Assembly (NCBI RefSeq): GCF_016741785.1
Contig: NZ_JAERRL010000007.1
Coordinates: forward strand, 1-64,000
DNA: 64,000 nucleotides
Origin: Streptomyces sp. 7-21
Lineage (GTDB): Bacteria > Actinomycetota > Actinomycetes > Streptomycetales > Streptomycetaceae
Direction of reading: 5' to 3'
Position 1 is the stretch's first letter; the number at the start of each line of letters is the position of its first letter. Both the position numbers and the translations under genes were made by a program. Below the pieces are notes generated by a model. It saw only the letters and a list, made by a program, of their open reading frames with translations. It searched no databases and was not told the origin of the DNA. Of the stretch, positions 8,013-17,361 are shown piece by piece.

Positions 8013-8300
8013 CGAAAGTACCCCCGTATTGCACTTTTGGACATGGTGACGTTAACACAGTCGCAGAGCGATAACGCGCCAGCCTGACGAAATTCGATCT
8101 TCGATGCAGAACTGCGATAAGGCAGTGACAGAACCATGACGTCCGCCCTCTTGCGGGAACATTAGAGGCGCCACTCAGAAGTGGTGTTGCACAAACGCCG
8201 CCTGACTCAGCGAAAGACCGGTTTACGGCTTTTTTCGATTGCCCATTTTCGAGACATAGAGGGACAGATAGTAATGAAGCGTCAGATCTTTCTGACCCTT
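8013..8300 (-). promoter_or_regulatory. AT-richer control region of the biosynthetic operon
   Basis: The bases before KAS III copy B are close to 50% GC by eye, much lower than the surrounding genes, as is typical of regulated Streptomyces promoters. No unambiguous -35/-10 pair can be picked. At 8281-8296 there is a perfect inverted repeat (GTCAGA, 4-base spacer, TCTGAC) followed on the plus strand by CCCTTTTT. It could be an operator or a small plus-strand terminator. No plus-strand gene leads into it, so the operator reading is slightly favoured. Confidence 0.45.
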
Positions 8301-8529
8301 TTTCACCTGTTTTCCCCGGCGCCGCGGCAGCCCGCATGTCCTCCGCCCGGCGCCGGCGGAAAGCTGGATGGCAGGCACACAGGCCGAGTGGCCTGCAGCA
8401 GGCGGGTTGACGTCACGGCAGCGTCTTGACAGACCGTCCGCACCACGGCGGCCCTTCGCATGGTGCCCGGCGGTCAGCGGGCCGGACGTGGCGCGGAGGC
8501 CTGCGTCGTGTCCGTCGCCGGGGCCGGCA

Positions 8530-8563
8530 GCCCGGGGCCCTGCGGGTGTGAGGCGCCCCGGGC
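8530..8563 (-). terminator. Probable terminator of the polyol operon
   Basis: A perfect 9-bp inverted repeat (GCCCGGGGC / GCCCCGGGC) with a 16-base loop lies 12 bases beyond the stop of the last operon gene, an SDR. It has no T-run. Between it and 8300 I see no gene. Confidence 0.45.
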
Positions 8564-8575
8564 CCCCGCGGTGCC

Positions 8576-9343
8576 TTACCAGCAGACGAAACCGCCGTCG
8601 ACGATCAGGTCGGTGCCGGTGACGAAGCTGGCGGCGTCGCTGAGGAGGAAGACGGTGGGGCCGACCATCTCGTCCACGGTCGCCATGCGGCCCAGCGGGG
8701 TGTCGGACTCGAACTGCTTGGCCTGCTCGGCTACTTCGGGCCGCCGGTTCATGGGCGTGGCGGTGTAGCCGGGGCTGACGCTGTTGACGCGGATGCCGCG
8801 GTCGCACCACTCGGTGGCCAGGCTCTTGGTCAGGTGCATCACGCCGGCCTTGGAGGAGTTGTAGGAGGCCTGCTGCAGGCCGCGGTTGGCGATGGTGCCG
8901 GACATGGAGGCGATGTTGACGATGGCGCCGCCGCCGTTGCGGAGCATGGCGCGGCCTTCGGCCTGGCAGGAGAGGAACACGCCGGTGAGGTTGACGTCGA
9001 TGACGGACTGCCACTGCCGCAGCGGCATGTCCTCGGCGGGGGCGGCGTTGGCGATGCCCGCCGCGTTGACAGCCAGCCGCAGCGGGCCGAGGTCCGACTC
9101 GGTGCGGGCGACGGCCTGTTCGAGGTCGCCGGGCCGGGTGACGTCGGCGGGCAGGGCGACTGCCTTGCGCCCCGTCTCCCCGACGGCCGCGACGGTGCCG
9201 GCCAGGTCGCTGCCGGGCAGGTCGAGACAGCCGACGTCGGCGCCCATCTCGGCGAGTCCGGTGGCCAGGCGCCGGCCGATGCCGCTGCCGGCTCCGGTGA
9301 CGAGGGCGACGCGTCCGTCGAGTCGGAAAGAAGGGGCGGGCAT
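8576..9343 (-). CDS. SDR family oxidoreductase (probable polyol/sugar dehydrogenase)
   Basis: This 255-residue classical short-chain dehydrogenase has the NAD(P)-binding motif TGAGSGIG near the N-terminus, NAAG in the centre and the Ser-Tyr-Lys site in NIASMSG and YNSSKAGV. The start at 9343 is chosen because GGAG lies at good spacing and the upstream in-frame extension is low-complexity. It ends the sugar operon, after the SorC regulator. It probably oxidises a polyol to a ketose, or interconverts sugars, before phosphorylation. The exact substrate cannot be read from the sequence. Confidence 0.9.
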   Translation of the reverse strand: MPAPSFRLDGRVALVTGAGSGIGRRLATGLAEMGADVGCLDLPGSDLAGTVAAVGETGRKAVALPADVTRPGDLEQAVARTESDLGPLRLAVNAAGIANAAPAEDMPLRQWQSVIDVNLTGVFLSCQAEGRAMLRNGGGAIVNIASMSGTIANRGLQQASYNSSKAGVMHLTKSLATEWCDRGIRVNSVSPGYTATPMNRRPEVAEQAKQFESDTPLGRMATVDEMVGPTVFLLSDAASFVTGTDLIVDGGFVCW

Positions 9344-9377
9344 GTGGTTCTCCTGCGGTGGTGTGTTGGGTGCGGGG

Positions 9378-10433
9378 TCAGGGGCCGCCGGTGCCGCTGT
9401 CACCGGCTGCGCGGTCGGTGCCGCCGTCCGGCTCGACGAGCCGGCTGGCGACTCCCAGGTCGGTGATGAGGACATCCACCCACTTGCCCAGCAGGGCGGC
9501 TTTGATCGCCGCGTGCTTGCGGTATCCGCCGGCCACGCCGATGCGGCGCGGGATGGCGGCGTAGACGTCGGGTGAGATGCCGATGACGCGGTCGTTGAGC
9601 TCGGTGTCCAGCAGGGCACCGTCTTTGTCGAAGAAGTGCAGGCAGATGTCGCCGACGGCGCCGAGGGCGCGGAGTTTCTCCTGGTCCTCCAGGGAGAAGA
9701 TGTTGCCGCTCTGCCGCAGCAGCGGCGAGGGTTCGAGGCTGCCGATGCCGACGATCGCGGTGGTGAGACGCTGCCAGGCCTCGGCGACGCTCGCTACCTT
9801 GGGGTCGGCGCTGATGGCTTCGCGCGCGGCGCTGTTGGCGACGAGGCCGGGAGCCGACATGAAGACCGGCTCGGCGCCCGTCATGTCGCTGAGGCGTCCC
9901 ATCAGCCGTGTCGCCTGGACCTGGACCCGGGGGTCGCCGACGCCGCCCACCAGCTGCACCACTTCTTCCAGGAAGCGGCCGCCAGGGCGGGAGCGCATGG
10001 CTTCCACGGAGGCCAGCAGGGTGGCGCTCCAGGAGGAGATACCGAGCCGGTCACCCTCCATGAGGGTGGTCTCCAGGTAGACGGCGGTGGCGGCGCCGAG
10101 CGCGGGTATCACGGCTTCGGCCTCGCCTTCGACGTCGACCACGACGACGTCCCGCAGCCCGTAGCGGGCGGCGATCTCCTCTTCCAGGTCGGCGAAGACG
10201 CCGTCGGGAGGGACGACGACGGTGCGGACGATGCCGAGTTTCGCGGCCTGGTTGAGCAGCCGGGACACCCGCGGCTGGGAGATGTGGAGCTCCTCGGCGA
10301 TCCGCGGCTGCCGCATGCCCTGTTCGTGGTAGAGACGGGCAACGCGGGTCATCAGGCGCAGCTGCTCGTCGGTGGTGGCCATCCGGGTTGTCCGCCGGCC
10401 CACCGCGGCAGAGCTGCGGCTACGCGTGGTCAT
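9378..10433 (-). CDS. SorC/DeoR-type sugar-binding transcriptional regulator
   Basis: This 351-residue regulator has an N-terminal helix-turn-helix (around 38-60, RQPRIAEELHISQPRVSRLL) followed by a SorC effector domain. These factors bind phosphorylated sugars and control the operon in which they lie. It sits between the ABC ATPase gene and the terminal SDR gene, in the same direction, so it is likely to be co-transcribed and to regulate its own operon. The inverted repeat at 18309-18326 is the candidate target. Translation may start 17 codons downstream at MATTDEQ. Confidence 0.92.
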   Translation of the reverse strand: MTTRSRSSAAVGRRTTRMATTDEQLRLMTRVARLYHEQGMRQPRIAEELHISQPRVSRLLNQAAKLGIVRTVVVPPDGVFADLEEEIAARYGLRDVVVVDVEGEAEAVIPALGAATAVYLETTLMEGDRLGISSWSATLLASVEAMRSRPGGRFLEEVVQLVGGVGDPRVQVQATRLMGRLSDMTGAEPVFMSAPGLVANSAAREAISADPKVASVAEAWQRLTTAIVGIGSLEPSPLLRQSGNIFSLEDQEKLRALGAVGDICLHFFDKDGALLDTELNDRVIGISPDVYAAIPRRIGVAGGYRKHAAIKAALLGKWVDVLITDLGVASRLVEPDGGTDRAAGDSGTGGP

Positions 10434-10481
10434 CAGGTTTCCTCGTTCACTCCGGCTTCGACGGCGTGGGGACGCCTCCCA

Positions 10482-12032
10482 TCATGCCGTCGCCAGGCGC
10501 ATCACGGCCGTGTCGGTCGCTTCGGCCGCGGTGAGGATGCCGCGCTGCTGGCCCCGGCTGAGGACGAGGACGCGGTGGGAGAGCCCGAGCACTTCCTCGA
10601 GGTCCGAGCTGACCACCACGACGGCCGTGCCGGTGCGGGCGAGCTGGGCGATGACCTCGTAGATGGCGGCCCGGGCGCCGACGTCGATGCCGCGGGTGGG
10701 TTCGTCGAGGATGACGACCTTGGGCCTGCGTTCCAGCCATTTGCCGATGACGACCTTCTGCTGGTTTCCGCCGGACAGGGTGCGTACCGGCTGGTCCGGG
10801 CGTCCTTTGACGGTCATCGTGGCGATGGCGTCGCTGGCGACCGCGGTGACGGTGGACGGGCGCAGCCAGCCTCGTGAGGTGACGCGGTCGAGGTTGGCGA
10901 GTGCCACGTTGTCGGCGATGGACATGTCGAGCAGGACGCCCTGGTGCTTGCGGTCCTCGGGGACGAGGACGATGCCGGCGCTGATGGCGTCGCGGGGGCC
11001 GCGCAGCCGCAGCGGGCGGCCTTCGACGGCCACGGTTCCGCTGGTCACCGGGTCTACGCCGGCCACGGCGCGGACGAGTTCGGTGCGTCCGGCGCCGACG
11101 ATGCCGGCGATGCCGAGTACCTCGCCTTCGCGGACGCTGAACGACACGCCGGTGAAGGAGTCGCTGCTGAGGTCCGTCACCCGCAGTACCTCGCGGTCCC
11201 GCGGTGTGCCGGTTTCAGGGAAGATGCGTTCGATGCTGCGGCCGACCATGTCCTCCACGAGCCGGGAGACCGGCACCTGGGCGGTGGGGTGGGTGGCGAC
11301 GCACTGCCCGTCGCGCATGACGACGACGCGGTCGCAGATGCGGGCGATCTCCTCCAGCCGGTGGCTGACGTAGAGGAAGGACATGCCTTCGTCGCGGAGG
11401 GCTTCGATGCGTGCGAAGAGGTGGTCGGTCTCCTCGCTGCCGAGGGCGGCGGTCGGCTCGTCGAGGATCAGCAGGCGGGCGTTGAGGGTGAGTGCCTTGG
11501 CGATTTCGACCTGCTGCTGCGCGGCCACGCTGAGGTGGCGGACCAGCCGGGTGGGGGGGATGTCGAGGCCGAGGCGCCGCAGTTGTTCGGCGGCGCGCCG
11601 GTTCATCGCGGCGCGGTCCAGGCGGCCGGCGCGCATGGGGAGCCGGCCGAGGAAGACGTTCTCCGCGATGGACAGGTCGGGCAGCAGCCGCATTTCCTGG
11701 TGGATGATTCCGATGCCCTGGGCGATGGCGCCGCCGGAGGACTTCGGGGCGTAGGGGCGGCCGCGCCAGGTCATGCTGCCGGTGTCGGAGGGGAAGGTGC
11801 CGGCGATGATGTGGGAGACCGTGGACTTGCCGGCGCCGTTCTCGCCGAGGAGTGCCACGACTTCGCCGGGCTGCACGTCCAGGTCCATCCGGTCCAGTGC
11901 CTGGGTGGCGCCGAAGCGCTTGGAGACGCCGCGGACGATGAGGCCGTCGTGGGTGTCCGGCGCTGGTGTGCTGGCGGTGGCTGCCATGCGGTCCTCCTCG
12001 GCGTTCCCGGGGTTGTGGCCGGTGGTGGTCAT
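10482..12032 (-). CDS. Sugar ABC transporter ATP-binding protein (RbsA-type, two ATPase domains)
   Basis: This 516-residue protein has two fused ABC ATPase domains. The first has a full Walker A (LGENGAGKST) and a VAAQQQVEIAKAL signature. The second has the degenerate P-loop GIVGAGRTELVR normal for the family and the signature LSGGNQQKVVIGKWL. It powers uptake by the neighbouring permease and binding protein. The ATG overlaps the upstream stop as ATGA and has GGAG upstream. An in-frame ATG 16 codons later has a stronger GAGGAGG and could be the real start. Confidence 0.94.
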   Translation of the reverse strand: MTTTGHNPGNAEEDRMAATASTPAPDTHDGLIVRGVSKRFGATQALDRMDLDVQPGEVVALLGENGAGKSTVSHIIAGTFPSDTGSMTWRGRPYAPKSSGGAIAQGIGIIHQEMRLLPDLSIAENVFLGRLPMRAGRLDRAAMNRRAAEQLRRLGLDIPPTRLVRHLSVAAQQQVEIAKALTLNARLLILDEPTAALGSEETDHLFARIEALRDEGMSFLYVSHRLEEIARICDRVVVMRDGQCVATHPTAQVPVSRLVEDMVGRSIERIFPETGTPRDREVLRVTDLSSDSFTGVSFSVREGEVLGIAGIVGAGRTELVRAVAGVDPVTSGTVAVEGRPLRLRGPRDAISAGIVLVPEDRKHQGVLLDMSIADNVALANLDRVTSRGWLRPSTVTAVASDAIATMTVKGRPDQPVRTLSGGNQQKVVIGKWLERRPKVVILDEPTRGIDVGARAAIYEVIAQLARTGTAVVVVSSDLEEVLGLSHRVLVLSRGQQRGILTAAEATDTAVMRLATA

Positions 12033-12976
12033 GGGTGGTGCTCCAGGAAGCGGGTGGCCTGTTCGGTGTCGTCCGAGGTGAGCAGTTCGGCGGGCAGCAG
12101 CTGTTCGGCGGGGACGTCCTTGCCGCGGATGATGTCCAGGGCGGTCTGCACGGCCATGCGGCCCATGCGACGGGTCTGCTGGACCATGGTGGCGTCGATG
12201 GTGCCCCTGCGGACGGCCTCGATGCCGGCGATGTCGCCGTCGAAACCGACGATGAGGGTGTCGCCCTTGCCGCCGGCGCCGCGGAGGGCCTGGGCGGCGC
12301 CGAGGGCCATGGCGTCGGCCTGCCCGAAGAAGATGTCGATGTCGCGGTGGGCCTGGAGCATGTCCTGGGCGACCGCGTATGCCTTGTCCTGGGCCCAGTC
12401 GGCGGGCTGCTGGGCGATGACGTTGATGCCGGGGGCATCGCGCAGTGCCCGTTCGAAGCCGGTCTGGCGGTCGACCTGCGGGGTGGTGCCGAGCTGGCCC
12501 TGGAGGACGGCGAGGTTGCCCTGGCCGCCGCTTTGTTCCACCACCCAGTCGCCGAGTTCTTCGGCGGCGGCGACGCTGTCGCTGGCGATGAAGGACTGGC
12601 CGGGTGCGTCGGGCGGGTTGCGGTCGACGGTGACGACGGGGATGTCCTCGCGTTCGGCGGCCTTCACGGGGACGCTGGCGGCGGTCGCGCCGGCGGGGAT
12701 GTAGATGATGGCGTCCACCTGCTGGGCGATCAGGTCGTAGATCTGGTTGACCTGGGTGGCGGCGTCGCCGCGGGCGTCGGAGACGATGATGTCGACGTTG
12801 CGCCGCTCGGCTTCAGCTTCGACGGACTGCTTGATCTGGTTGAAGAAGTCGGCCTGGAGGTTGGCTACGGCCAGCCCGATGGTGGCCCTGGACCCGTCGT
12901 TGCCCCGGCCGCAGGCGCCGAGGCCCGCCGCCATGGCCAGGGCCATGAGGATTGCGACGATGGCTCGTCCGCGCAT
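12029..12976 (-). CDS. Sugar ABC transporter substrate-binding lipoprotein
   Basis: This 315-residue type I periplasmic-binding protein resembles ribose-binding proteins. The signal sequence ends in a lipobox (GLGACG), so the mature protein is anchored by Cys to the outer face of the membrane. Start 12976 is chosen because AAGGAG lies upstream and the signal peptide follows at once; the longer frame upstream is a shadow of other genes. It captures the operon's sugar or polyol and delivers it to the permease. The stop overlaps the ATPase start by four bases. Confidence 0.93.
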   Translation of the reverse strand: MRGRAIVAILMALAMAAGLGACGRGNDGSRATIGLAVANLQADFFNQIKQSVEAEAERRNVDIIVSDARGDAATQVNQIYDLIAQQVDAIIYIPAGATAASVPVKAAEREDIPVVTVDRNPPDAPGQSFIASDSVAAAEELGDWVVEQSGGQGNLAVLQGQLGTTPQVDRQTGFERALRDAPGINVIAQQPADWAQDKAYAVAQDMLQAHRDIDIFFGQADAMALGAAQALRGAGGKGDTLIVGFDGDIAGIEAVRRGTIDATMVQQTRRMGRMAVQTALDIIRGKDVPAEQLLPAELLTSDDTEQATRFLEHHP

Positions 12977-12999
12977 GGGAACCACTCCTTTGTCGGTTT

Positions 13000-14019
13000 T
13001 CACCGGGCCGTCCGGCGGCGGAGCACGTCGAGCATCACGGCCAGGGCGATGACGACGCCGATGATGATCTGCTGGACGAACGGGGACACGCCGAGCAGGT
13101 TGAGGCCGTTGCGCAGCACGCCGATGATCAGGACGCCGAAGACGGTGCCGCTGACGGAGCCGACGCCGCCGCTGAGGCTGGCGCCGCCGATGACGACGGC
13201 CGCGATGGTGTCGAGTTCGTAGCCGGTGCCGATGCTCGGCTGGGCGGAGTCCAGCCGCATGGTCATGAAGACGCCGGCCAGGCCGGCCAGCAGGCCGGTG
13301 ACGGCGTAGACGAGGACGGTGGTGCGCTTGACGTCGATGCCGGCGAGCCGGGCGACCTCCGCGCTGCCGCCGATGGCGTACAGGGAGCGGCCGCCGGCGC
13401 GGTAGCGCATGTACAGCCAGCCGGCTGCGAAGAGGATGACGAGCGTGAAGGTGGCGACGGTGAAGACGCCCAGGTAGCGGGTGACGGTGAGGTTGCTGAA
13501 CCAGTCGGGGAAGCCGACGATCTGCTGGCCGTCGGTGATGACGTTGGCCAGGCCGCGCGCGATGGACATCATGGCGAGCGTGGCGATGAACGGCGGCAGC
13601 ATCGTGTAGGTGACGCCCAGGCCGTTGGCGAGGCCGCAGGCGCCGCCGACGAGTATCGCGGCGAGGGCGCTCAGCCACACGGGCCATCCGGCCTCGTGGC
13701 TGAGCCAGCCCAGCACCATGGATGACAGCGCGAGCACCGCGCCGACTGACAGGTCGATGCCGCCCGCGATGATCACCCCGGTCATGCCCAGGGCGAGCAG
13801 GCCGAGGACGACGGCCTGGTCCAGCACGTTGAGCAGGTTGTTCTGCGTGAGGAAGTGGGGCGTTGCGATGAAGAAGACCACGCACAGCGCCGCAAGCCCC
13901 AGCGCGGGCCCCCGGGAGCCGGTGAGGAGTGACACTCCCCAGGACGGCAGCCACGGGCGGCCGGTCTCCGACGGCGGCGAGGTGTCTGCTGGCGGCATGG
14001 TGTTCTCTGTCGTGCTCAT
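13000..14019 (-). CDS. Sugar ABC transporter permease (RbsC-type)
   Basis: This 339-residue integral membrane protein has a hydrophilic proline-rich N-terminus of about 30 residues followed by eight to ten hydrophobic segments. The pattern GVIIAGGIDLSVGAVLALSS is characteristic of the BPD_transp_2 (RbsC/XylH) family. Only one permease gene is present, so it probably works as a homodimer with the fused ATPase. It lies between the SDR and the binding-protein genes in the operon. Confidence 0.93.
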   Translation of the reverse strand: MSTTENTMPPADTSPPSETGRPWLPSWGVSLLTGSRGPALGLAALCVVFFIATPHFLTQNNLLNVLDQAVVLGLLALGMTGVIIAGGIDLSVGAVLALSSMVLGWLSHEAGWPVWLSALAAILVGGACGLANGLGVTYTMLPPFIATLAMMSIARGLANVITDGQQIVGFPDWFSNLTVTRYLGVFTVATFTLVILFAAGWLYMRYRAGGRSLYAIGGSAEVARLAGIDVKRTTVLVYAVTGLLAGLAGVFMTMRLDSAQPSIGTGYELDTIAAVVIGGASLSGGVGSVSGTVFGVLIIGVLRNGLNLLGVSPFVQQIIIGVVIALAVMLDVLRRRTAR

Positions 14020-14091
14020 CGGTGTGGTTCCTCTCAGTGGTGCGGCGTCGCTGCCGCGCGCGTGCCGGTCGCCGGGGGCGCCGGCGGCGCG

Positions 14092-14883
14092 TTAGTTCAT
14101 GAACATCCCGCCGTCGACGTTGATCGTCTGGCCGGTGATGTAGCCGGCCTCGGGAGAGGCAAGGAAGAGAAGCAGGTGGGCGATGTCGTCGTGGGTGCCG
14201 GCGCGTCCGAGGGGGATGCCGGCCACCCATTCGGCCATCAGCTCGCCGGGCTGGTAGTCGCCGAGGAGCCGGCCCCACTCGCGGTCGTTGTAGTCCCACA
14301 TGTCGCTGCCGACGATGCCGGGGCAGTAGGCGTTGACGGTGATGCGGTCCGGGGCGAGTTCCTTGGCCAGGCTCTGGGTGAGGCCGACGACCCCGAATTT
14401 GCTGGCGGCGTAGTGAGGGGTGTAGACGAAGCCCTGCCGTGCCTGGCCGGAGGCGGCGTTGAGGATGCGGCCGCCGTGGCCGTGCCGCCTCATGATCGCG
14501 GCGGCGGCCCTGGCGCACAGGAAGGTGCCGGTGGTGTTGACCGCGAGGACTTTCTGCCAGTCGGCGAGGGTGAGGTCTTCCAGGCGGCTGATGGTGATGA
14601 CGCCGGCGTTGTTGACGAGGACGTCGAGCCGGTTCCAGGTGCGTTCGGCGAGGGCGAAGGCTGCTGTCACGGCCGTCTCGTCGGTGACGTCGGCCTGTAC
14701 GCCCAGGACGGTGGCGGGGCTGGTGGCGTCCAGCTGGGTGGCGGCGTCCTCGACGGCGGGGTCGGCATCGATCACCAGCACGGCGGCGCCCTCGTCGGCG
14801 AACCGGGTGGCGATGCCCCGCCCGATGCCCCGGGCGGCGCCGGTGACCGCGACGGTCCTGCCTGCGTATCGTCCGGCGTTCAT
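14092..14883 (-). CDS. SDR family oxidoreductase (probable polyol dehydrogenase)
   Basis: This 263-residue classical SDR has TGAARGIG, NNAGV, and the Ser-Tyr-Lys site in NAASGQ and HYAASKFGV. Patterns such as ELAPDRITVNAYCPGIVGSDMW resemble sorbitol, galactitol or acetoin dehydrogenases. The start is fixed by AAGGAGG seven bases before ATG and by the ATGA overlap with the kinase stop. With the kinase and split transketolase it suggests a route of polyol to ketose to ketose phosphate to C2 transfer. Confidence 0.92.
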   Translation of the reverse strand: MNAGRYAGRTVAVTGAARGIGRGIATRFADEGAAVLVIDADPAVEDAATQLDATSPATVLGVQADVTDETAVTAAFALAERTWNRLDVLVNNAGVITISRLEDLTLADWQKVLAVNTTGTFLCARAAAAIMRRHGHGGRILNAASGQARQGFVYTPHYAASKFGVVGLTQSLAKELAPDRITVNAYCPGIVGSDMWDYNDREWGRLLGDYQPGELMAEWVAGIPLGRAGTHDDIAHLLLFLASPEAGYITGQTINVDGGMFMN

Positions 14884-16400
14884 GCTGGTCCTCCTTGCGG
14901 GCTGCTGCTGTGCGGTGGCTGTCCCGGGGGGTCGCGCCGTTCGGGGGCGCGGAGCCGGGCGCGGTGCACGGCGGTGTGCCAGTGAGCGCGCCGGCGGGCG
15001 GCGCCGGCGGGGTCTTCGGCGGGGTGGTACCGGTCGCGGGGCCGGTCCAGCGCGGCGAGTTCCCTGTGGGTCCAGACGCCGGCGGCGAGTCCGGCGAGGT
15101 GGGCGGCGCCGAGTGCGGAGGTTTCGCGTGCGCGGGCCCGTTCGACGGTGCGCTGGCCGGTGTCGGCCTGGAGCTGCATCAGGACGGGGCTGGCCGCGGC
15201 GCCGCCGTCGGCGAGCAGGCGGGTGACGGGGGCGGTGTCGCGTTCGATGGCCGCGACCACGTCCTCTACCTGGAAGGCGATGGACTCCAGGGCGGCGCGG
15301 GCCAGCTGGGCGGGTCCGGCGCCGAGCGTCAGACCGCTGATGAGGCCGACCGCCTCGTCGTCCCACCAGGGTGCGCCGAGGCCGCCGAAGGCAGGGACGA
15401 TGACGACGCCTTCGCTGCTGGCGGCGGCTGAGCGGGCCAGCTCGTCCGGGGTGGTTCCCAGCAGGCGGGCCAGCCAGGAGACGGTGGCACCGGTGGAGCG
15501 GATGTTGCCTTCCACGCCCCAGACGGGCCGGTCGGTCTCCCAGGCGACGGTCAGGCACAGGCCGGGTGAGAGGGGGGTGGCGGCGGGGGCCGCGGCCATG
15601 ACGGACGAGCCGGTGCCGTAGGTGGCCTTGACGGTGCCTGGTTCCCAGCCGGCGTGGGCGAACAGCGCCGCGTGGGAGTCCCCCAGTACGGCGGTGACGG
15701 GAACGCCGTCGGGCAGCGGGTCCAGTCCGCGGGTGGCGGGAAAGGGGCCCTGGGAGGAGACGACGCGCGGCAGCGCCTGGGCGGGCACGTCGAACAGGCG
15801 GGTCAGCCGCTCGTCCCAGGTGCGCCGGCGGACGTCGAGCAGCTGGGTGCGTGAGGCGTTGCCCACCTCGATGAGGTGGGTGCCGCCGAGCTGCCACAGC
15901 AGCCAGGAGTCGACGGTGCCCAGGCACAGGTCGCCGGCGCGGGCGCGGTGGCGGTCGGGGTCGTGGGTGTCCAGCAGCCAGGCGGCGGTGGGGGCGGAGA
16001 ACATCGGGTCCAGCGGCAGTCCGCTGGCCTCGCGGACCAGGTCCGCCTCGGGTGCGGCGCGCAGCAGGGCGGGGTGGCCGGCGGTGCGCTGGTCGAGCCA
16101 GCTGACCAGAGGGCTGAGGGGGCGGCCGGTGGCGCGGTCCCACAGCAGGAGCGATTCGCGCTGGGTGCTCAGGCCGACTGCGGCGATGCGGGCCGGGTCC
16201 TGGTCTTGCAGGCAGGCGGCCACGGCCTGGCGGCAGCTGGTCCAGATGTCGCTGGGGGACTGCTCGACCCAGCCCGGTGCGGGGGTGTGCAGCGTGAGCG
16301 GGGCGGAGGCGCGGGCGATGATGGTGCCGCTGCGGTCGACGAGGACCGCCTTGGTGGCGCTGGTGCCCTGGTCGATGGCGAGGATGAGGGGCTCAGCCAT
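14880..16400 (-). CDS. FGGY-family carbohydrate kinase
   Basis: This 506-residue kinase has the two-domain actin-like fold of FGGY kinases. LAIDQGTSATKAVLVDRSG at the N-terminus is the phosphate-binding loop. ATYGTGSSVM and ADGGAAASPVLMQLQAD are further family motifs. It is glycerol/xylulose-kinase-like, but the neighbours argue for a ketose kinase. In D-apiose catabolism a FGGY apulose kinase feeds a split apulose-4-phosphate transketolase, an arrangement close to this one. The gene overlaps the transketolase subunit stop by eight bases. The C-terminus carries a basic, proline-rich tail. Confidence 0.9.
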   Translation of the reverse strand: MAEPLILAIDQGTSATKAVLVDRSGTIIARASAPLTLHTPAPGWVEQSPSDIWTSCRQAVAACLQDQDPARIAAVGLSTQRESLLLWDRATGRPLSPLVSWLDQRTAGHPALLRAAPEADLVREASGLPLDPMFSAPTAAWLLDTHDPDRHRARAGDLCLGTVDSWLLWQLGGTHLIEVGNASRTQLLDVRRRTWDERLTRLFDVPAQALPRVVSSQGPFPATRGLDPLPDGVPVTAVLGDSHAALFAHAGWEPGTVKATYGTGSSVMAAAPAATPLSPGLCLTVAWETDRPVWGVEGNIRSTGATVSWLARLLGTTPDELARSAAASSEGVVIVPAFGGLGAPWWDDEAVGLISGLTLGAGPAQLARAALESIAFQVEDVVAAIERDTAPVTRLLADGGAAASPVLMQLQADTGQRTVERARARETSALGAAHLAGLAAGVWTHRELAALDRPRDRYHPAEDPAGAARRRAHWHTAVHRARLRAPERRDPPGQPPHSSSPQGGPA

Positions 16401-17361
16401 CGTTGTTCCCCAGCAGGTCGCGTGCGGCGGCGGCGATGCCGGCGGCGGTCAGGCCGAAGTGTTCCAGCAGGAAGGCGGGGCTGCCGGTGGGTGCGAACTC
16501 GCGGTGGACGCCGAGGATGCGCATGGGCACGGGGTGGTGCTGTGCCACCAGGCTGGCGGCGGCGGCGCCGAGGCCGCCGGTGGTGGTGGCTTCCTCGGCG
16601 GTGACGATGCCGCGGGTCTCGCGTGCGGCGCGCAGGACGGCGTTGGTGTCGAGCGGCTCGACGAACGTCATGTTCAGGACGCGGACGCCGATGCCGTCGG
16701 CGCGCAGCTCGCGGGCGGCTTCCAGGGCGCGGGAGACCATGGTGCCGATGGCCAGCACGGTGATGTCGTCGCCGTCGGTGAGCTGGAGGGCGCGGCCGGT
16801 TTCGAGGGGGGCTTCGCCGGGGGTGACGGAGGGCACCTTGAAGCGGGGGACGCGCAGGTAGACGGGTCCGTCGTGGGCGGCGGCCCAGCGCACCGCGGCC
16901 CGGGTCTGGGCCGGGTCGGCGGGCACCAGGACGGCCAGGTCGGCGATGGCCCGCATCCAGGACAGGTCCTCGATGGAGTGGTGGGTGGGGCCGAGTTCGC
17001 CGTAGGCCATGCCGGGTGACTGGCCGCACAGGGCCATGGGCAGGCCGTTGTACGCGGCGTCGGTCTTGATCTGTTCGGTGGCGCGGCCGGTGAGGAAGGG
17101 GCCGGCGGCGCTGACGAACGGGAGCAGTCCGCCGTTGGCCAGGCCGGCGGCGACGCCTACGAGGTCCTGTTCGGCGATGCCGACGTTGATGAGGCGGTCG
17201 GGGTACAGCTCGCGGAAGCGGACGAGGTTGGAGGAGCTGACCGAGTCGTTGCAGACGGCGACGACGCGTTCGTCTTCGGCGGCCAGCGCGATCAGCTCGT
17301 CTGCGAAGGCCTGCCGGCAGTCGTAGGTGGGGGCGGGGGTCTGGACGAGTTCCGCGGTCAT
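16393..17361 (-). CDS. Transketolase C-terminal subunit (split transketolase, PYR domain)
   Basis: This 322-residue protein corresponds to the second half of transketolase: the pyrimidine-binding domain and the C-terminal domain. INVGIAEQDLVGVAAGLA carries the activating glutamate. The start is set by the ATGA overlap with the N-terminal subunit. Split transketolases of this kind occur in dedicated sugar pathways rather than in the pentose phosphate cycle. It needs the adjacent N-terminal subunit to form the active site. Confidence 0.92.
   Translation of the reverse strand: MTAELVQTPAPTYDCRQAFADELIALAAEDERVVAVCNDSVSSSNLVRFRELYPDRLINVGIAEQDLVGVAAGLANGGLLPFVSAAGPFLTGRATEQIKTDAAYNGLPMALCGQSPGMAYGELGPTHHSIEDLSWMRAIADLAVLVPADPAQTRAAVRWAAAHDGPVYLRVPRFKVPSVTPGEAPLETGRALQLTDGDDITVLAIGTMVSRALEAARELRADGIGVRVLNMTFVEPLDTNAVLRAARETRGIVTAEEATTTGGLGAAAASLVAQHHPVPMRILGVHREFAPTGSPAFLLEHFGLTAAGIAAAARDLLGNNDG

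Noticed and set aside
8181..8429. Plus-strand 82-codon open frame in the control region
   Set aside because: No Shine-Dalgarno sequence and no family pattern; it crosses the inverted repeat at 8281.
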